A stretch of DNA of 34,267 bases from Gemmiger gallinarum (GCF_014982805.1 NZ_JADCKC010000005.1:1-34267), one strand, 5' to 3'; counted from the first letter of the stretch, positions 16,632 to 26,055 are shown. Notes: generated by a model from the letters alone, not told the origin. Made by a program: numbers and translations.

Positions 16632-16639
16632 TTATTTGA

Positions 16640-16669
16640 TTGACAATGGTTCTGCGGCTGAATTATACT
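16640..16669 (+). promoter_or_regulatory. Promoter of the two-component operon
   Basis: TTGACA at 16640-16645, an 18-base spacer and TATACT at 16664-16669 precede the kinase ATG by 68 bases. Confidence 0.65.
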
Positions 16670-16737
16670 GGCATTATACTTTGCACCGTTAAAAATAGCA
16701 AGGTCCTTTTGCAACGTTCACCGGTAAGGAGCTTTGT

Positions 16738-18504
16738 ATGAACCGGTTTCATCATGTCAGAATCAAGCTGGAGAGTTTTCTCAATAACTTAAGCCTGAAG
16801 AAAAAACTTCGATATCTTTATTTTTTATGTATTCTGGTCCCCATATTTTTGACCGATATTGTAATTTTACATGCATTAACCAAGAACGAGCATGCCGAGC
16901 AGCTGCACCAGATGGAAAAAATAGCCAAATCAGTGCAGTCGATGCTTTCCGCCGCCGCAGAAGATTCCGCGCTGATTTCTACCAGCCTGTATATGGATAA
17001 CTCCCTCCAGGATTTTGTGAGCCGGCAATATGCCAGTCCCCAGGACTATTTTTCAAGTTACCGAGAATACATCCACAATTCTTTGCTGCAGGGTGTTTCC
17101 CGGATCACAAATTCCGTCATACGGGTGTATGCAGACAATGAAACCCTGATAAACGGCAGTGAATTTGCACGGTTATCCACCGTTTCGCAGGAGCCCTGGT
17201 ATCAGCAGTATACTGCGGATGGCTACAGCCTTCGGCTTCTTTTTTCTTATGATGAAACAGATGGGCGCCAGGTGTTGTTTTTACGTGGGATGAATGGCCT
17301 TTACAGCGATAAGGCGGAGCGCCTTTCGTGTATTGAAATCAATTACAGCACGCTGGACCGCGATTTCCAGAACATGGGGTATAACTATTCAGTTTATGTA
17401 TGCAGCGGTAACCGGATTTTGCTTACGAACGCAATGCCCAATTATCGTTGGCAGCCTTATGACACATTCTCCCCGTCTGATTCGGTAGGCTTGTCCCAGC
17501 ATTTTACCCTTTACGGGGAAGATCTGGACATCTATGTGATGGAACCAATCGGCAACGTTTTAGCCCTGATTCGCCAAAACATCCATATCCTGATCCTGCT
17601 GCTGATCCTGAACATTATTCCCCCGCAGCTTTTGATGAATCTGCTGGAGAATTCCATTACTTCTCGTCTTTTCCGTCTGGAAAAAGTCTTCAACCAGATA
17701 AACAGCGACGTGTTGATCAAGATTTCCGGGCCAAGCGGTCAAGATGAGATCGGCAGTCTGATGGACAACTACAACCGCATGGCCGACCGGATGAACAGCC
17801 TGATTGACACCGTCTACCGATGCCGACTGAAAGAGCAGGAGATGGATATTGCCCGGCAGAACGCAGAGCTGATGGCTTTATACAGCCAAATCAATCCCCA
17901 TTTTCTGTTCAACGCACTAGAAAGCATCCGTATGCACAGCATCCTGAAAAAAGAAGAAGAAACCGCCGATATGGTACAGAAATTGGCCATAATGGCGCGC
18001 CAAAACGTGGATTGGTCCTCGGATTCCAATACCATTAAGCGTGAGCTGGCGTTTGTTGAAACGTATCTGGCCTTGCAAAAATATCGCTTCGGGGAGCGCC
18101 TTTCGTATCAAATCAATGCGCAGGAAGATTGCCAGAACATCCTGGTTCCGAAATTGACCATTACCACCTTTGTGGAAAATGCCTGTGTGCACGGTATTGA
18201 AGCAAAATCTTCTCCCGGTTGGATTTTTGTACGCGTGTATACAGAAAACGATGCGCTTTGCATGGAAATTGAAGATACCGGTGGCGGTATGGACGAGGCC
18301 GAGGCAGAACGTATTCAAGACCGGATGCGCAACGCCAGCCTGAAAATGTTAAAAGAAAAAGGACGCGTAGGCATGGTGAACACCTGCCTGCGCATCCGCA
18401 TGATGACGGAGGATACTGCACAGTTCTCGGTGGAAAGCGAGCCGGACATTGGAACACTTGTTTCGATTCGGTTCCCTCTAAACAAAGCAATAAGGGCGGA
18501 GTGA
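16738..18504 (+). CDS. YesM-type sensor histidine kinase
   Basis: 588-residue membrane kinase of the LytS/YesM (HPK7-like) class. Transmembrane helix 1 is at about residues 26-48 (LRYLYFLCILVPIFLTDIVIL). A large extracytoplasmic sensor of about 230 residues follows, and helix 2 is near 280-305. A HAMP segment comes next. The phosphoacceptor region has H388 in QINPHFLFNALESI, and the ATPase domain has TFVENACVHGIE and DTGGGMDEAEAE. The response regulator starts one base after its stop. In this position such kinases sense extracellular sugar, often through the neighbouring binding protein; the ligand here is probably xylo-oligosaccharide, by context. The start has TAAGGAG upstream. Confidence 0.93.
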   Translation: MNRFHHVRIKLESFLNNLSLKKKLRYLYFLCILVPIFLTDIVILHALTKNEHAEQLHQMEKIAKSVQSMLSAAAEDSALISTSLYMDNSLQDFVSRQYASPQDYFSSYREYIHNSLLQGVSRITNSVIRVYADNETLINGSEFARLSTVSQEPWYQQYTADGYSLRLLFSYDETDGRQVLFLRGMNGLYSDKAERLSCIEINYSTLDRDFQNMGYNYSVYVCSGNRILLTNAMPNYRWQPYDTFSPSDSVGLSQHFTLYGEDLDIYVMEPIGNVLALIRQNIHILILLLILNIIPPQLLMNLLENSITSRLFRLEKVFNQINSDVLIKISGPSGQDEIGSLMDNYNRMADRMNSLIDTVYRCRLKEQEMDIARQNAELMALYSQINPHFLFNALESIRMHSILKKEEETADMVQKLAIMARQNVDWSSDSNTIKRELAFVETYLALQKYRFGERLSYQINAQEDCQNILVPKLTITTFVENACVHGIEAKSSPGWIFVRVYTENDALCMEIEDTGGGMDEAEAERIQDRMRNASLKMLKEKGRVGMVNTCLRIRMMTEDTAQFSVESEPDIGTLVSIRFPLNKAIRAE

Positions 18505-18505
18505 C

Positions 18506-20113
18506 ATGTTAAAAGTTATTATCGTAGATGATGAGCAGTTTATTGCGCAAGGTTTGCAGGCGTTGATTGACTGGAACGCCGCAGGCTATGAAGTGGCTGC
18601 CGTTCTGTCCGACGGACAGGAGGCTTTGGAGTACATAAAAAAGTTACCCGTTGACCTTGTCATCACCGACGTTATGATGCCAAAAATGACCGGACTTGAA
18701 TTACTGGAAACTGTTCGCCGGGAGAATCTTTCCAACGCCGGTTTCGTGATTCTGAGCGGATACAGTGAGTTTTCCTATGCTCAAAAAGCGCTGCGCTACG
18801 GGTGTATCGACTATCTTCTCAAACCGGTGGAAAAGCAAGATCTGTTATCCATTCTCAGCAAATACAATAACATCTCGCAAAACAGCAAAATGGAGGAGCA
18901 GTACGAACTGGCCTATCAAGCCCGGTGTTTGATCTCGTTGCTGTTCGGCAAATATGATCCCAACGGCGTGGATTATCTGCATAAGCATCTGGATTTTTCG
19001 GACGGCGTTCGTTACATTGAAATTTCCGCTTGCCATTCTTCGGACAGCGAAGATGACGATGATGAGAACCACTTCCGTATGGTGCAGCGTGACCTGTACC
19101 AAAGCTGTGTGCAAATTTTAGGCGAGGACCGGAGCCGGTGTTTCTATGACGCTTCGCTGGATCGCGTTGGGTATGGGATTGCTTTTGTTTACAGCGGTGC
19201 ACTTGCCCGAAATGCCGGCTGTTCCGAAACACAGTATATCCAGGATTTTTATAAGAAATTGGGTGTTTCGACACAACACGAATTGCGATTTCTGGTTGGC
19301 AAAAAAGTGGACGATATCACCACTGTTTCTGAATCGTATGATACCGTCTGCGGGCTGAAAAACCTTTGCGCCTTCCGCCAGCAAAAATCGATCTATTATT
19401 ACGAGGAAGAGTTATCGGTTCCGCAAGAAAGAGCCGTTTTGTGCAAAGATACCCTGGATCAGTTGATTACCGCCATTGAACTGAATGAGCAGGAACGCAT
19501 CGGCTCCGAAATAGACCATTTGTTTGCCGAAATGCAGCAGCGTGGCGTACATAACAAAGATATCAACCTGAACTTAAATTATCTTTTGTTCCGGCTTATG
19601 CATCTTGCATCCAATTTGGACAACGAAGCCAACCAGAAGGAAATGCTGCAATTTATCAGCGCGCAGTCTTTCCGGGAAGGAATTTCCCGCGGGAGCCGAC
19701 AGCATCTGTTCCGCTTTGCACGCGAGTATGCAGACTACCTTTCCCTTCTGCGAAAAAATATCTCCACCGATATTTTGGATTCTATCGACAAGGAAATCCA
19801 GGAACACTACTCGGAAAACCTGACGTTGCAGGGCTTGGGCAAAAAATACTATATCAGCAGTGCATACTTAGGGCAAATCTTCCGCAAAAAATACGGACAG
19901 TCCTTTAAAAACTATTTGTGTTCTTACCGTATTAACGAAGCGTGCCACCAGCTATTGTACACAAACAAGCGGATCGGCCGCATTGCCGAAGATGTGGGCT
20001 ATAAAGATGTGGATTATTTCCTTTGCAAATTTATCGAGCTGAAAGGCTGTACGCCTTCCCATTTTCGGAAGAGCAAAACCGAGAAACCACATTCTGAATT
20101 TCCCGGGAAATAA
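18506..20113 (+). CDS. YesN-type response regulator with AraC DNA-binding domain
   Basis: 535-residue partner of the adjacent kinase. The receiver domain covers about residues 1-120, with acidic pair D8/D9, phosphoacceptor D55 in VITDVMMP and lysine in DYLLKPVE. A long middle region (about 120-430) has no assigned motif. The C-terminal AraC double helix-turn-helix is at about 435-530 (LTLQGLGKKYYISSAYLGQIFRKKYG, then RIGRIAEDVGYKDVDYFLCKF and GCTPSHFRK). It probably activates the transporter operon that follows. An acidic stretch (SSDSEDDDDENH) near residue 180 is unusual for the family. Confidence 0.93.
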   Translation: MLKVIIVDDEQFIAQGLQALIDWNAAGYEVAAVLSDGQEALEYIKKLPVDLVITDVMMPKMTGLELLETVRRENLSNAGFVILSGYSEFSYAQKALRYGCIDYLLKPVEKQDLLSILSKYNNISQNSKMEEQYELAYQARCLISLLFGKYDPNGVDYLHKHLDFSDGVRYIEISACHSSDSEDDDDENHFRMVQRDLYQSCVQILGEDRSRCFYDASLDRVGYGIAFVYSGALARNAGCSETQYIQDFYKKLGVSTQHELRFLVGKKVDDITTVSESYDTVCGLKNLCAFRQQKSIYYYEEELSVPQERAVLCKDTLDQLITAIELNEQERIGSEIDHLFAEMQQRGVHNKDINLNLNYLLFRLMHLASNLDNEANQKEMLQFISAQSFREGISRGSRQHLFRFAREYADYLSLLRKNISTDILDSIDKEIQEHYSENLTLQGLGKKYYISSAYLGQIFRKKYGQSFKNYLCSYRINEACHQLLYTNKRIGRIAEDVGYKDVDYFLCKFIELKGCTPSHFRKSKTEKPHSEFPGK

Positions 20114-20198
20114 TTCACACCAGAATAATCATACACTTGCTTTTCGTTTTTTGCATTCCTAAAAAACAACAAAAACAACGATAAACCAAGCAAAAGTG

Positions 20199-20252
20199 CA
20201 GGCATGTTGCCTTCCAAAATACTTCAAGGATGGGGGACTGCCTGTCTTTTTT
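20199..20252 (+). terminator. Terminator of the two-component operon
   Basis: CAGGCA (20199-20204) pairs with TGCCTG (20239-20244), continued by an imperfect inner stem, and is followed by TCTTTTTT. The 309-bp gap 20114-20422 holds this terminator, the transporter promoter and AT-rich DNA that may carry the response-regulator site; no gene is seen in it. Confidence 0.65.
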
Positions 20253-20341
20253 GTATCATTGTTTCGCTGATTAACGCGATTTCCTCTTCCGTTGAATTTG
20301 CAAAGCTATAATTTTCAGGGGTTTTTACTAGAATTTGTCGG

Positions 20342-20370
20342 TTGTGTAAAACATTTTTAGTATATATACT
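20342..20370 (+). promoter_or_regulatory. Promoter of the transporter operon
   Basis: TTGTGT at 20342-20347, a 17-base spacer and TATACT at 20365-20370 precede the binding-protein ATG by 52 bases. The poor -35 fits a promoter that needs an activator such as the adjacent response regulator. Confidence 0.55.
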
Positions 20371-20422
20371 TAAATCGGAAAAGCCCGCAAGGGGCGAAAA
20401 ATCTATTTACAGGAGGCCAATT

Positions 20423-22099
20423 ATGAAAGTAAAATTGTGGCGGCGCGTATTTGCGGCAAGTATGTCCGCGGCCATGCTGCTGGGCTTAACGGCATGTGGC
20501 GGCTCTGCTTCCACCGAATCGTCCGAATCGTCCGAATCGTCCGATGGGATCAAAACATTTACGATGTTTATCGCAATGCCCGGTTCCGAAATCAATGATG
20601 ACAACGACATTATGAACATCATTGCCGAAAAGACCGGTGCCAAACTGAAAGAGACCTGGCTGACCGGCCAGACCGACGCAGAAGCCATCGGCACAATCAT
20701 CGCCGGCGGCGAGTATCCGGATTTCATCAATGGCGGCGATGCCATGATGTCTCTTTATGACGCAGGCGTCCTGGTGCCCTGGGATGATTACCTGGAAAAG
20801 TACCCCAACCTGAAAGAAATGTACACCGACGAAGAGTGGGACAAGTTCCGTCAGGATGACGGCAAGATTTATTGGGCCAACGTATTCCAGAACACCTACG
20901 GCGAAGATCGTGCCACCACCCATAACGATGAAGCCTTCTGGATTCAGGCGCGTGTTCTGGAATGGGCCGGTTACCCCGAAATCAAAACCCTGGACCAGTA
21001 TTTCGATCTGCTGGAAAGCTATGCCGATGCCAACCCCACCATGGCAAACGGTACCAAGAACATTCCCTACACGGCACTTTGCGAAGACTGGCGCTATTTC
21101 TGCATCGAGAATGCACCCCAGTTCCTTGATGGGTATCCCAACGACGGCTCTGTCATTGTAGACACGGATACGATGCAGGTAGTTGACTACAATACCACGC
21201 CCACTGCCAAGCGGTATTTCCAGAAATTGAACGAAGAATACCAGAAAGGCTACGTGGACGTAGAATTCGCCACCCAGACCTACGATGAATACATCGCCAA
21301 GCTTTCCACCGGCGCTGTGCTGGGCATGTGCGACCAGTGGTGGAACTTCGCGTACAATGTCAATGATGTTTTCAAACAGCAGGGTTTGGACGAGCAGGGC
21401 TGCAACTACGTTCCGCTGGGCCTGACCATTGACGAAGGAATGGAAAACCGCTGGCACAACTACGCCGACACCCTGAACAATTCCAGCGGCGTGGCCGTTA
21501 CCACCAGCTGCTCCGATATTGATGCAGCCTTTAAGTTCATGAATGACCTCCTGGACCAGGAGATTCACGATCTTCGCTACTGGGGCGTTGAAGGAGTAGA
21601 CTATCTGGTGGATGAAAACGGCATGTATTACCGCACCGAAGAAATGCGGATGCAGTGTTCGGATCCCGCCTATCAGGCCTCTCACATGTGCAACTATTCC
21701 TACATGCCGCAGTGGCTGGGCACCAGCCGGGACGGCAAGAACGCCATGCAGCCCGACCAGCAGGCAAGCGAATTCCTGGACAGCCTGTCCACCCCCCTGC
21801 AGAAACTGTTTGAAGCCTACGGCGTAGACAGCTACGTTGATCTGATCGGTTCTGTGAAAGAAGAACCGGGCCCCTGGTTCCCGATGTATTCTTACTCCGG
21901 TTCGATGACTACCGAAACCCCCGGTGGTGTTGCCTGGGTCAAGATGGGCGAAGTCAAACACGAATGGCTGCCCAAAGTTGTTATGGAGCCTGATTTTGAA
22001 ACCACCTGGAATGAATACATGACTGCGTACAACGCAGCCAATCCGCAGGATTTCTTGGCAGAAATGCAAACTGAGCTTGAGCGCCGTGCCGGTCTTTGA
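20423..22099 (+). CDS. ABC transporter extracellular solute-binding lipoprotein (YtcQ/LipO-like)
   Basis: 558-residue family 1 solute-binding protein, the long form that serves LplB/YtcP permeases. The signal peptide is MKVKLWRRVFAASMSAAMLL, with lipobox LTAC and modified cysteine C25, so it should be anchored on the outer face of the membrane. A Ser/Glu linker follows the cysteine and is built of three exact copies of GAATCGTCC (20516-20542). The ATG at 20423 has AGGAGG upstream; a longer frame starts before any ribosome site. It is followed by a strong terminator and then the two permeases. Xylo- or arabinoxylo-oligosaccharides are the likely cargo by context. Confidence 0.93.
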   Translation: MKVKLWRRVFAASMSAAMLLGLTACGGSASTESSESSESSDGIKTFTMFIAMPGSEINDDNDIMNIIAEKTGAKLKETWLTGQTDAEAIGTIIAGGEYPDFINGGDAMMSLYDAGVLVPWDDYLEKYPNLKEMYTDEEWDKFRQDDGKIYWANVFQNTYGEDRATTHNDEAFWIQARVLEWAGYPEIKTLDQYFDLLESYADANPTMANGTKNIPYTALCEDWRYFCIENAPQFLDGYPNDGSVIVDTDTMQVVDYNTTPTAKRYFQKLNEEYQKGYVDVEFATQTYDEYIAKLSTGAVLGMCDQWWNFAYNVNDVFKQQGLDEQGCNYVPLGLTIDEGMENRWHNYADTLNNSSGVAVTTSCSDIDAAFKFMNDLLDQEIHDLRYWGVEGVDYLVDENGMYYRTEEMRMQCSDPAYQASHMCNYSYMPQWLGTSRDGKNAMQPDQQASEFLDSLSTPLQKLFEAYGVDSYVDLIGSVKEEPGPWFPMYSYSGSMTTETPGGVAWVKMGEVKHEWLPKVVMEPDFETTWNEYMTAYNAANPQDFLAEMQTELERRAGL

Positions 22100-22137
22100 T
22101 GCCCGTTATTGCAGGCGACACAGACGTTGACACATAC

Positions 22138-22179
22138 AAGTGGCCACGGCTGCACGGTGTAGCCGTGGCCACTTTTTTT
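22138..22179 (+). terminator. Strong hairpin between binding protein and permeases
   Basis: AAGTGGCCACGGCT (22138-22151) and AGCCGTGGCCACTT (22161-22174) form a perfect 14-bp stem with a 9-base loop, running into seven T. Its place between the binding protein and permease genes suggests partial termination or mRNA stabilisation that makes more binding protein than permease. Confidence 0.9.
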
Positions 22180-22264
22180 ATGAAATGCATTCAACCCGCA
22201 AGCTCCTTAAACGTTAGTTTGCAACACATGATTCGCCATACACGTTCCTTAGGAGGACTCGCCA

Positions 22265-23185
22265 ATGAAAAATCCATCAAAGCGTATTACATGGAAAGAG
22301 ATTTCACGCCAGAAATTTCTGATGGTCTGTGCGGCTATCTTTTTTGTATACGGCATCGTATTTTATTACGTTCCACTGGCAGGCTGGGTAATGGCCTTTC
22401 AGAACTACAAACCCAAAGACGGCTTCTTCTCTCAATTCGTAGGACTGGAAAAGTTTAAATTCCTGTTCTCTGACGAAGTCTTTTTGCGTGATATCCGCAA
22501 CACTCTGGCCATGGGCGTTCTCAATCTGGTGACCACCTTTTTAATGGCCATTATCTTCGCCATCCTGCTGAACGAAGTACGCAACATGTTCGGCAAAAAG
22601 CTTGTTCAAACGATTTCCTATCTGCCCCACTTCCTTTCCTGGATCATTGTCACCGGTATTCTGCACGATGCGCTGTCTTCCTCCGGTATCGTCAATGAGC
22701 TGCTGGTGAACCTGGGCATTCTGGATTCGCCCATCAACTTCTTCGCCAATCCGAGTTATTTTTGGCCAATCGTTGCATTTGCCAATGTTTGGAAGGAAAC
22801 CGGCTGGAATGCCATTGTCTACCTGGCCGCCATTACCTCCATCGATCCCAGCCTGTATGAGGCAGCCACTCTGGATGGTGCCGGCCGGTGGGGCAAAATC
22901 TGGCACGTCACGCTTCCTGGCATCAAGTCCACCATTATGATTCTGCTGATCATGAATGTTGGCAACGTATTGAATGCAGGCTTTGAAGTCCAGTATCTGC
23001 TTGGCAACGGCCTGGTCAAGAGTGTTTCGGAAACCATTGATATCTACACCTTGACCTGGGGCATCAGCCAGAACGATTATTCTTTGGGTACTGCAGCCGG
23101 TATCTTCAAGAGCGTCGTTGCAATTATTCTGATTCTCGGCGCAAACTGGATTGCCAAACGTGCCGGTGAAGACAGATTGTTCTAA
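22265..23185 (+). CDS. ABC transporter permease, LplB type
   Basis: 306-residue inner-membrane subunit of a carbohydrate (CUT1) importer. Six hydrophobic segments are expected; clear ones lie at about residues 17-40, 80-105, 115-135, 165-185, 215-235 and 275-295. The cytoplasmic EAA loop that contacts the ATPase is EAATLDGAGRWGKIWHVTLPGI. The ATG at 22265 has GGAGG eight bases upstream. The second permease starts 13 bases after its stop. No ATP-binding subunit is encoded anywhere in the operon, as is usual when a shared MsmX-like ATPase is used. Confidence 0.93.
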   Translation: MKNPSKRITWKEISRQKFLMVCAAIFFVYGIVFYYVPLAGWVMAFQNYKPKDGFFSQFVGLEKFKFLFSDEVFLRDIRNTLAMGVLNLVTTFLMAIIFAILLNEVRNMFGKKLVQTISYLPHFLSWIIVTGILHDALSSSGIVNELLVNLGILDSPINFFANPSYFWPIVAFANVWKETGWNAIVYLAAITSIDPSLYEAATLDGAGRWGKIWHVTLPGIKSTIMILLIMNVGNVLNAGFEVQYLLGNGLVKSVSETIDIYTLTWGISQNDYSLGTAAGIFKSVVAIILILGANWIAKRAGEDRLF

Positions 23186-23198
23186 GGGGAGGGTACAC

Positions 23199-24086
23199 AT
23201 GAAAATCAAATCATCCACCATGGACAAAGTCTTTGTTACCTGCAATACCATTTTCCTGGTTTTGTTCGTCACCATTACGGTGTATCCTGTTCTGAACACG
23301 GTGGCGATTTCTTTCAACGACGGTATCGACGCCGTACGCGGTGGCATCCATCTGTGGCCGCGCATCTTTACGCTCTCGAACTATAAAACGGTTCTGAATC
23401 AGCAGAACATCATCACCGGTGCTATCGTTTCTGTGGCCAGAACGGTATTGGGAACGATTTTTGCCTTGGTGACGAACGCCCTTTTGGCCTACGTCATCAG
23501 CCGCAAGCGCTTTTTGTTCCGCTCCCAGTTGTCTTTGTTCTGGGTCATCACCATGTATGTGAACGGCGGTATGATCCCCACCTTGGTTTTGTACCGCAAC
23601 CTGAACCTGACCAACACTTTCTGGGTATACGTCATTCCGGGCATGATCAGCGCATTTAACGTTCTGGTTCTGCGCACTTACATGGAAGGTCTGCCCAGCG
23701 CGCTGGAAGAATCCGCCATGATTGACGGTGCCAACGATTTCACCATCTTTACCCGTATCATCTCGCCCCTGTGCAAGCCGGTGTATGCCACCGTCGCCCT
23801 GTTCGTAGCTGTCGGACACTGGAACTCCTGGTTCGATGCTATGTTGTACAACCGGATGAACGCCCAGTATACGACCCTGCAATATGAGTTGATGAAGCTT
23901 CTTTCCTCTGTCATGCAGCAAAGCGGCAGTGCCACCACCGGCGGCAACACCGCTGCCGCAGCCGTCACGCCGGTTACCGTGCGTGCCGCCGCTACTGTGG
24001 TGACGATGCTTCCCATCATTCTGCTTTATCCCTTCCTGCAAAGATACTTTGTATCCGGCATGACCATTGGCAGTGTAAAAGAGTAA
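23199..24086 (+). CDS. ABC transporter permease, YtcP type
   Basis: 295-residue partner permease of the CUT1 importer. Hydrophobic helices are visible near residues 10-35, 75-100, 110-130, 140-160, 185-205 and 255-280. The EAA loop is EESAMIDGANDFTIFTRIISPL and the protein ends with the family's typical FVSGMTIGSVKE. The start is the ATG at 23199, with GGGGAGGG just upstream. An Ala/Thr/Gly-rich stretch (SATTGGNTAAAAVTP) sits before the last helix. A perfect 18-bp terminator closes the transcript, although GH43 follows within 175 bases. Confidence 0.93.
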   Translation: MKIKSSTMDKVFVTCNTIFLVLFVTITVYPVLNTVAISFNDGIDAVRGGIHLWPRIFTLSNYKTVLNQQNIITGAIVSVARTVLGTIFALVTNALLAYVISRKRFLFRSQLSLFWVITMYVNGGMIPTLVLYRNLNLTNTFWVYVIPGMISAFNVLVLRTYMEGLPSALEESAMIDGANDFTIFTRIISPLCKPVYATVALFVAVGHWNSWFDAMLYNRMNAQYTTLQYELMKLLSSVMQQSGSATTGGNTAAAAVTPVTVRAAATVVTMLPIILLYPFLQRYFVSGMTIGSVKE

Positions 24087-24161
24087 AATCCTTTTCCTGC
24101 CATCCGCCCCTGTTTTCCAGTGCCTGTAATCCGAAAAGTCAGTTCGGCGGCACCCTCCAAT

Positions 24162-24221
24162 AGCTATGGCCGCTGCATCTGTTTTTCCTCCTGGATGCAG
24201 CGGCCATAGCTCTATATTTTT
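24162..24221 (+). terminator. Strong terminator after the permeases
   Basis: AGCTATGGCCGCTGCATC (24162-24179) pairs perfectly with 24194-24211, an 18-bp stem with a 14-base loop, followed by CTATATTTTT. GH43 is therefore either read from its own weak promoter or by read-through. Confidence 0.9.
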
Positions 24222-24260
24222 GCATGCAGAATATCACCCCTTTATACCTGGAGGTTTTCT

Positions 24261-25823
24261 ATGCTTTCCGTTAAAAATCCTATCATGACAGGCTTCTTTC
24301 CCGACCCTTCGATTTGCCGGGTAGGGAACAAATTCTATACGGTTCATTCGACATTTGCGTATTTTCCCGGCGTGCCGGTTTTTGAGAGCGAAGATCTTGT
24401 CCACTGGAATTTGATCAGTAATGTGCTCGATCGTGATTCTCAGGTTCCTTTGTCCGGCTGTCAGCATTCCGAGGGGATTTTTGCCCCTACCATTCGTTAC
24501 CATAAGGGCACCTGGTATATGATTACCACCAACGTGTCCGACCAAGGAAATTTTATCGTCACTGCAAAAGATCCGCGCGGCCCCTGGTCCGAGCCTTACT
24601 ATTTGGGTGAGTCTACCGGCGGCATTGATCCCAGTCTCTTTTTTGACGATGACGGTACCTGCTATTATATCGGCCAACGGCCGCGTTCTGCCGGGTACCG
24701 CTACAATGGCGACTGCGAAATTTGGATTCAAACTCTGGATCTGGACACGATGCAGTTAAAGCCCGATGCCACCATTGTACTTACCGGATTCCAGCGCAAA
24801 GCCATTTGGCCGGAGGGACCTCACCTGTACAAAAAGGACGGTTACTATTACATTTTGCATGCGGAAAGCGGTACATCCATCCACCACAGCGTCATGATCG
24901 CGCGCAGCAAAAATGTGTTTGGTCCCTACGAGTACTGCCCCTGCAACCCCATTCTGACGCATCGCCATTTGGGAGCCCAATATCCTGTTACCTGCGTCGG
25001 TCATGCCGACTTAGTGGATGACGGAAACGGCAACTGGTATATGGTTGTATTGGCTTGCCGGCCGAACCAAGGGTACACGTTGTTGGGGCGTGAAACCTTT
25101 TTGGCAAAGGTCACCTGGGAAGATGGTTGGCCGGTTGTAAATGCGGGGGTCGGTCATCTTGAAGAAGTAGTCACGCTGCCTTACGAGGGGCAGCCTTCTG
25201 ACGACGTACCCCAATGTAAAACCTATACGTTTGATACACCTTCTCTGCCGCTGGAATTGCTGACTTTGCGCAATCACCGCGATCACGAACTGGAACTGCA
25301 CGCAGAAGAGCATATTGTTCGTCTTTTCCATCGTTGCGACAGCTTGAAGGATTGCGGTGAGCCTGCATACCTCGCGCTGCGTCAGCAACACTGGAATTGC
25401 GAATTTGAAACCAGCTTTATCCCGCATTTCTGCAAAGAGAGTGATTGCGCCGGTATTGCCATGGTTCAAAGCAACGAAAACCATCTACGGGCAGAGTGCT
25501 ATCCCCAGGATTCGGGGATCAAACTTGTTGTTTCTCTTTGCAAAGATGGTGAAGACAGCTGTTTGGCGCGAATGGATATGTCGGCTGCAACCCCCATCAA
25601 ACTGAAGTTGCGCGTAGAAGGGCTTGTGGCCAGTGTTCTTTACCAAAGCAATAGTGAATGGAAACCGGTTGCCTACGACATTGATCTGCGCTCTTTAAGC
25701 ACGGAACATGCCGGCGGTTTTGTCGGCTGTACACTGGGGTTATATGCTTCCGGCAATGGAGAGGACGCTGGTGGTTATTCTGATTTTGAAAGAATGACCT
25801 ATCGCGAACTTCCCACCAAGTAA
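24261..25823 (+). CDS. GH43 beta-xylosidase, intracellular
   Basis: 520-residue family 43 enzyme with a five-bladed propeller and a C-terminal beta-sandwich, the layout of beta-xylosidases of the XynB type. The three catalytic acids are visible: base D15 in GFFPDPSI, D123 in GGIDPSLFFDDD and acid E185 in WPEGPHLYKK. STFAYFPGVPVFESEDLVHW is a family block. The C-terminal ~200 residues (from about 320) form the accessory domain. No signal peptide. The ATG at 24261 has GGAGG upstream. It partners GH3 and GH8 in breaking imported xylo-oligosaccharides to xylose; side arabinofuranosidase activity is common in this family. Confidence 0.94.
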   Translation: MLSVKNPIMTGFFPDPSICRVGNKFYTVHSTFAYFPGVPVFESEDLVHWNLISNVLDRDSQVPLSGCQHSEGIFAPTIRYHKGTWYMITTNVSDQGNFIVTAKDPRGPWSEPYYLGESTGGIDPSLFFDDDGTCYYIGQRPRSAGYRYNGDCEIWIQTLDLDTMQLKPDATIVLTGFQRKAIWPEGPHLYKKDGYYYILHAESGTSIHHSVMIARSKNVFGPYEYCPCNPILTHRHLGAQYPVTCVGHADLVDDGNGNWYMVVLACRPNQGYTLLGRETFLAKVTWEDGWPVVNAGVGHLEEVVTLPYEGQPSDDVPQCKTYTFDTPSLPLELLTLRNHRDHELELHAEEHIVRLFHRCDSLKDCGEPAYLALRQQHWNCEFETSFIPHFCKESDCAGIAMVQSNENHLRAECYPQDSGIKLVVSLCKDGEDSCLARMDMSAATPIKLKLRVEGLVASVLYQSNSEWKPVAYDIDLRSLSTEHAGGFVGCTLGLYASGNGEDAGGYSDFERMTYRELPTK

Positions 25824-26004
25824 TCCTTCACGAATCATTCGGTAGCGGCTGCCAAATGGGGAGAGAATGTCCAGCCGGCGAGGAGCCCGCCCACAAATAA
25901 AAAGCCATGCGAATCCGCGAAAAGCCAAGCGGATGTGGGTGTTTGGAAACCGAATCTCCCGGATCGATACCTGCGTAACCCGTCCATACTCTTCCCTATC
26001 GCAA

Positions 26005-26048
26005 ATACAAAAAGCAGACCCTTGGACTCACGGGTCTGCTTTTTGTAT
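26005..26048. terminator. Bidirectional terminator at the end of the xylan locus
   Basis: A 17-bp perfect stem (26005-26021 with 26032-26048) built around AAAAAGCAGACCC and GGGTCTGCTTTTT has a T-run on both strands. It separates GH43 from the mobile-element remnant transcribed towards it. The 181 bases between GH43 and this hairpin show no gene. Confidence 0.9.
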
Positions 26049-26055
26049 GCACGAT

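Noticed and set aside
20486-22069. 527-residue minus-strand frame.
   Set aside because: Antisense shadow of the solute-binding lipoprotein, which has a signal peptide, lipobox and ribosome site.
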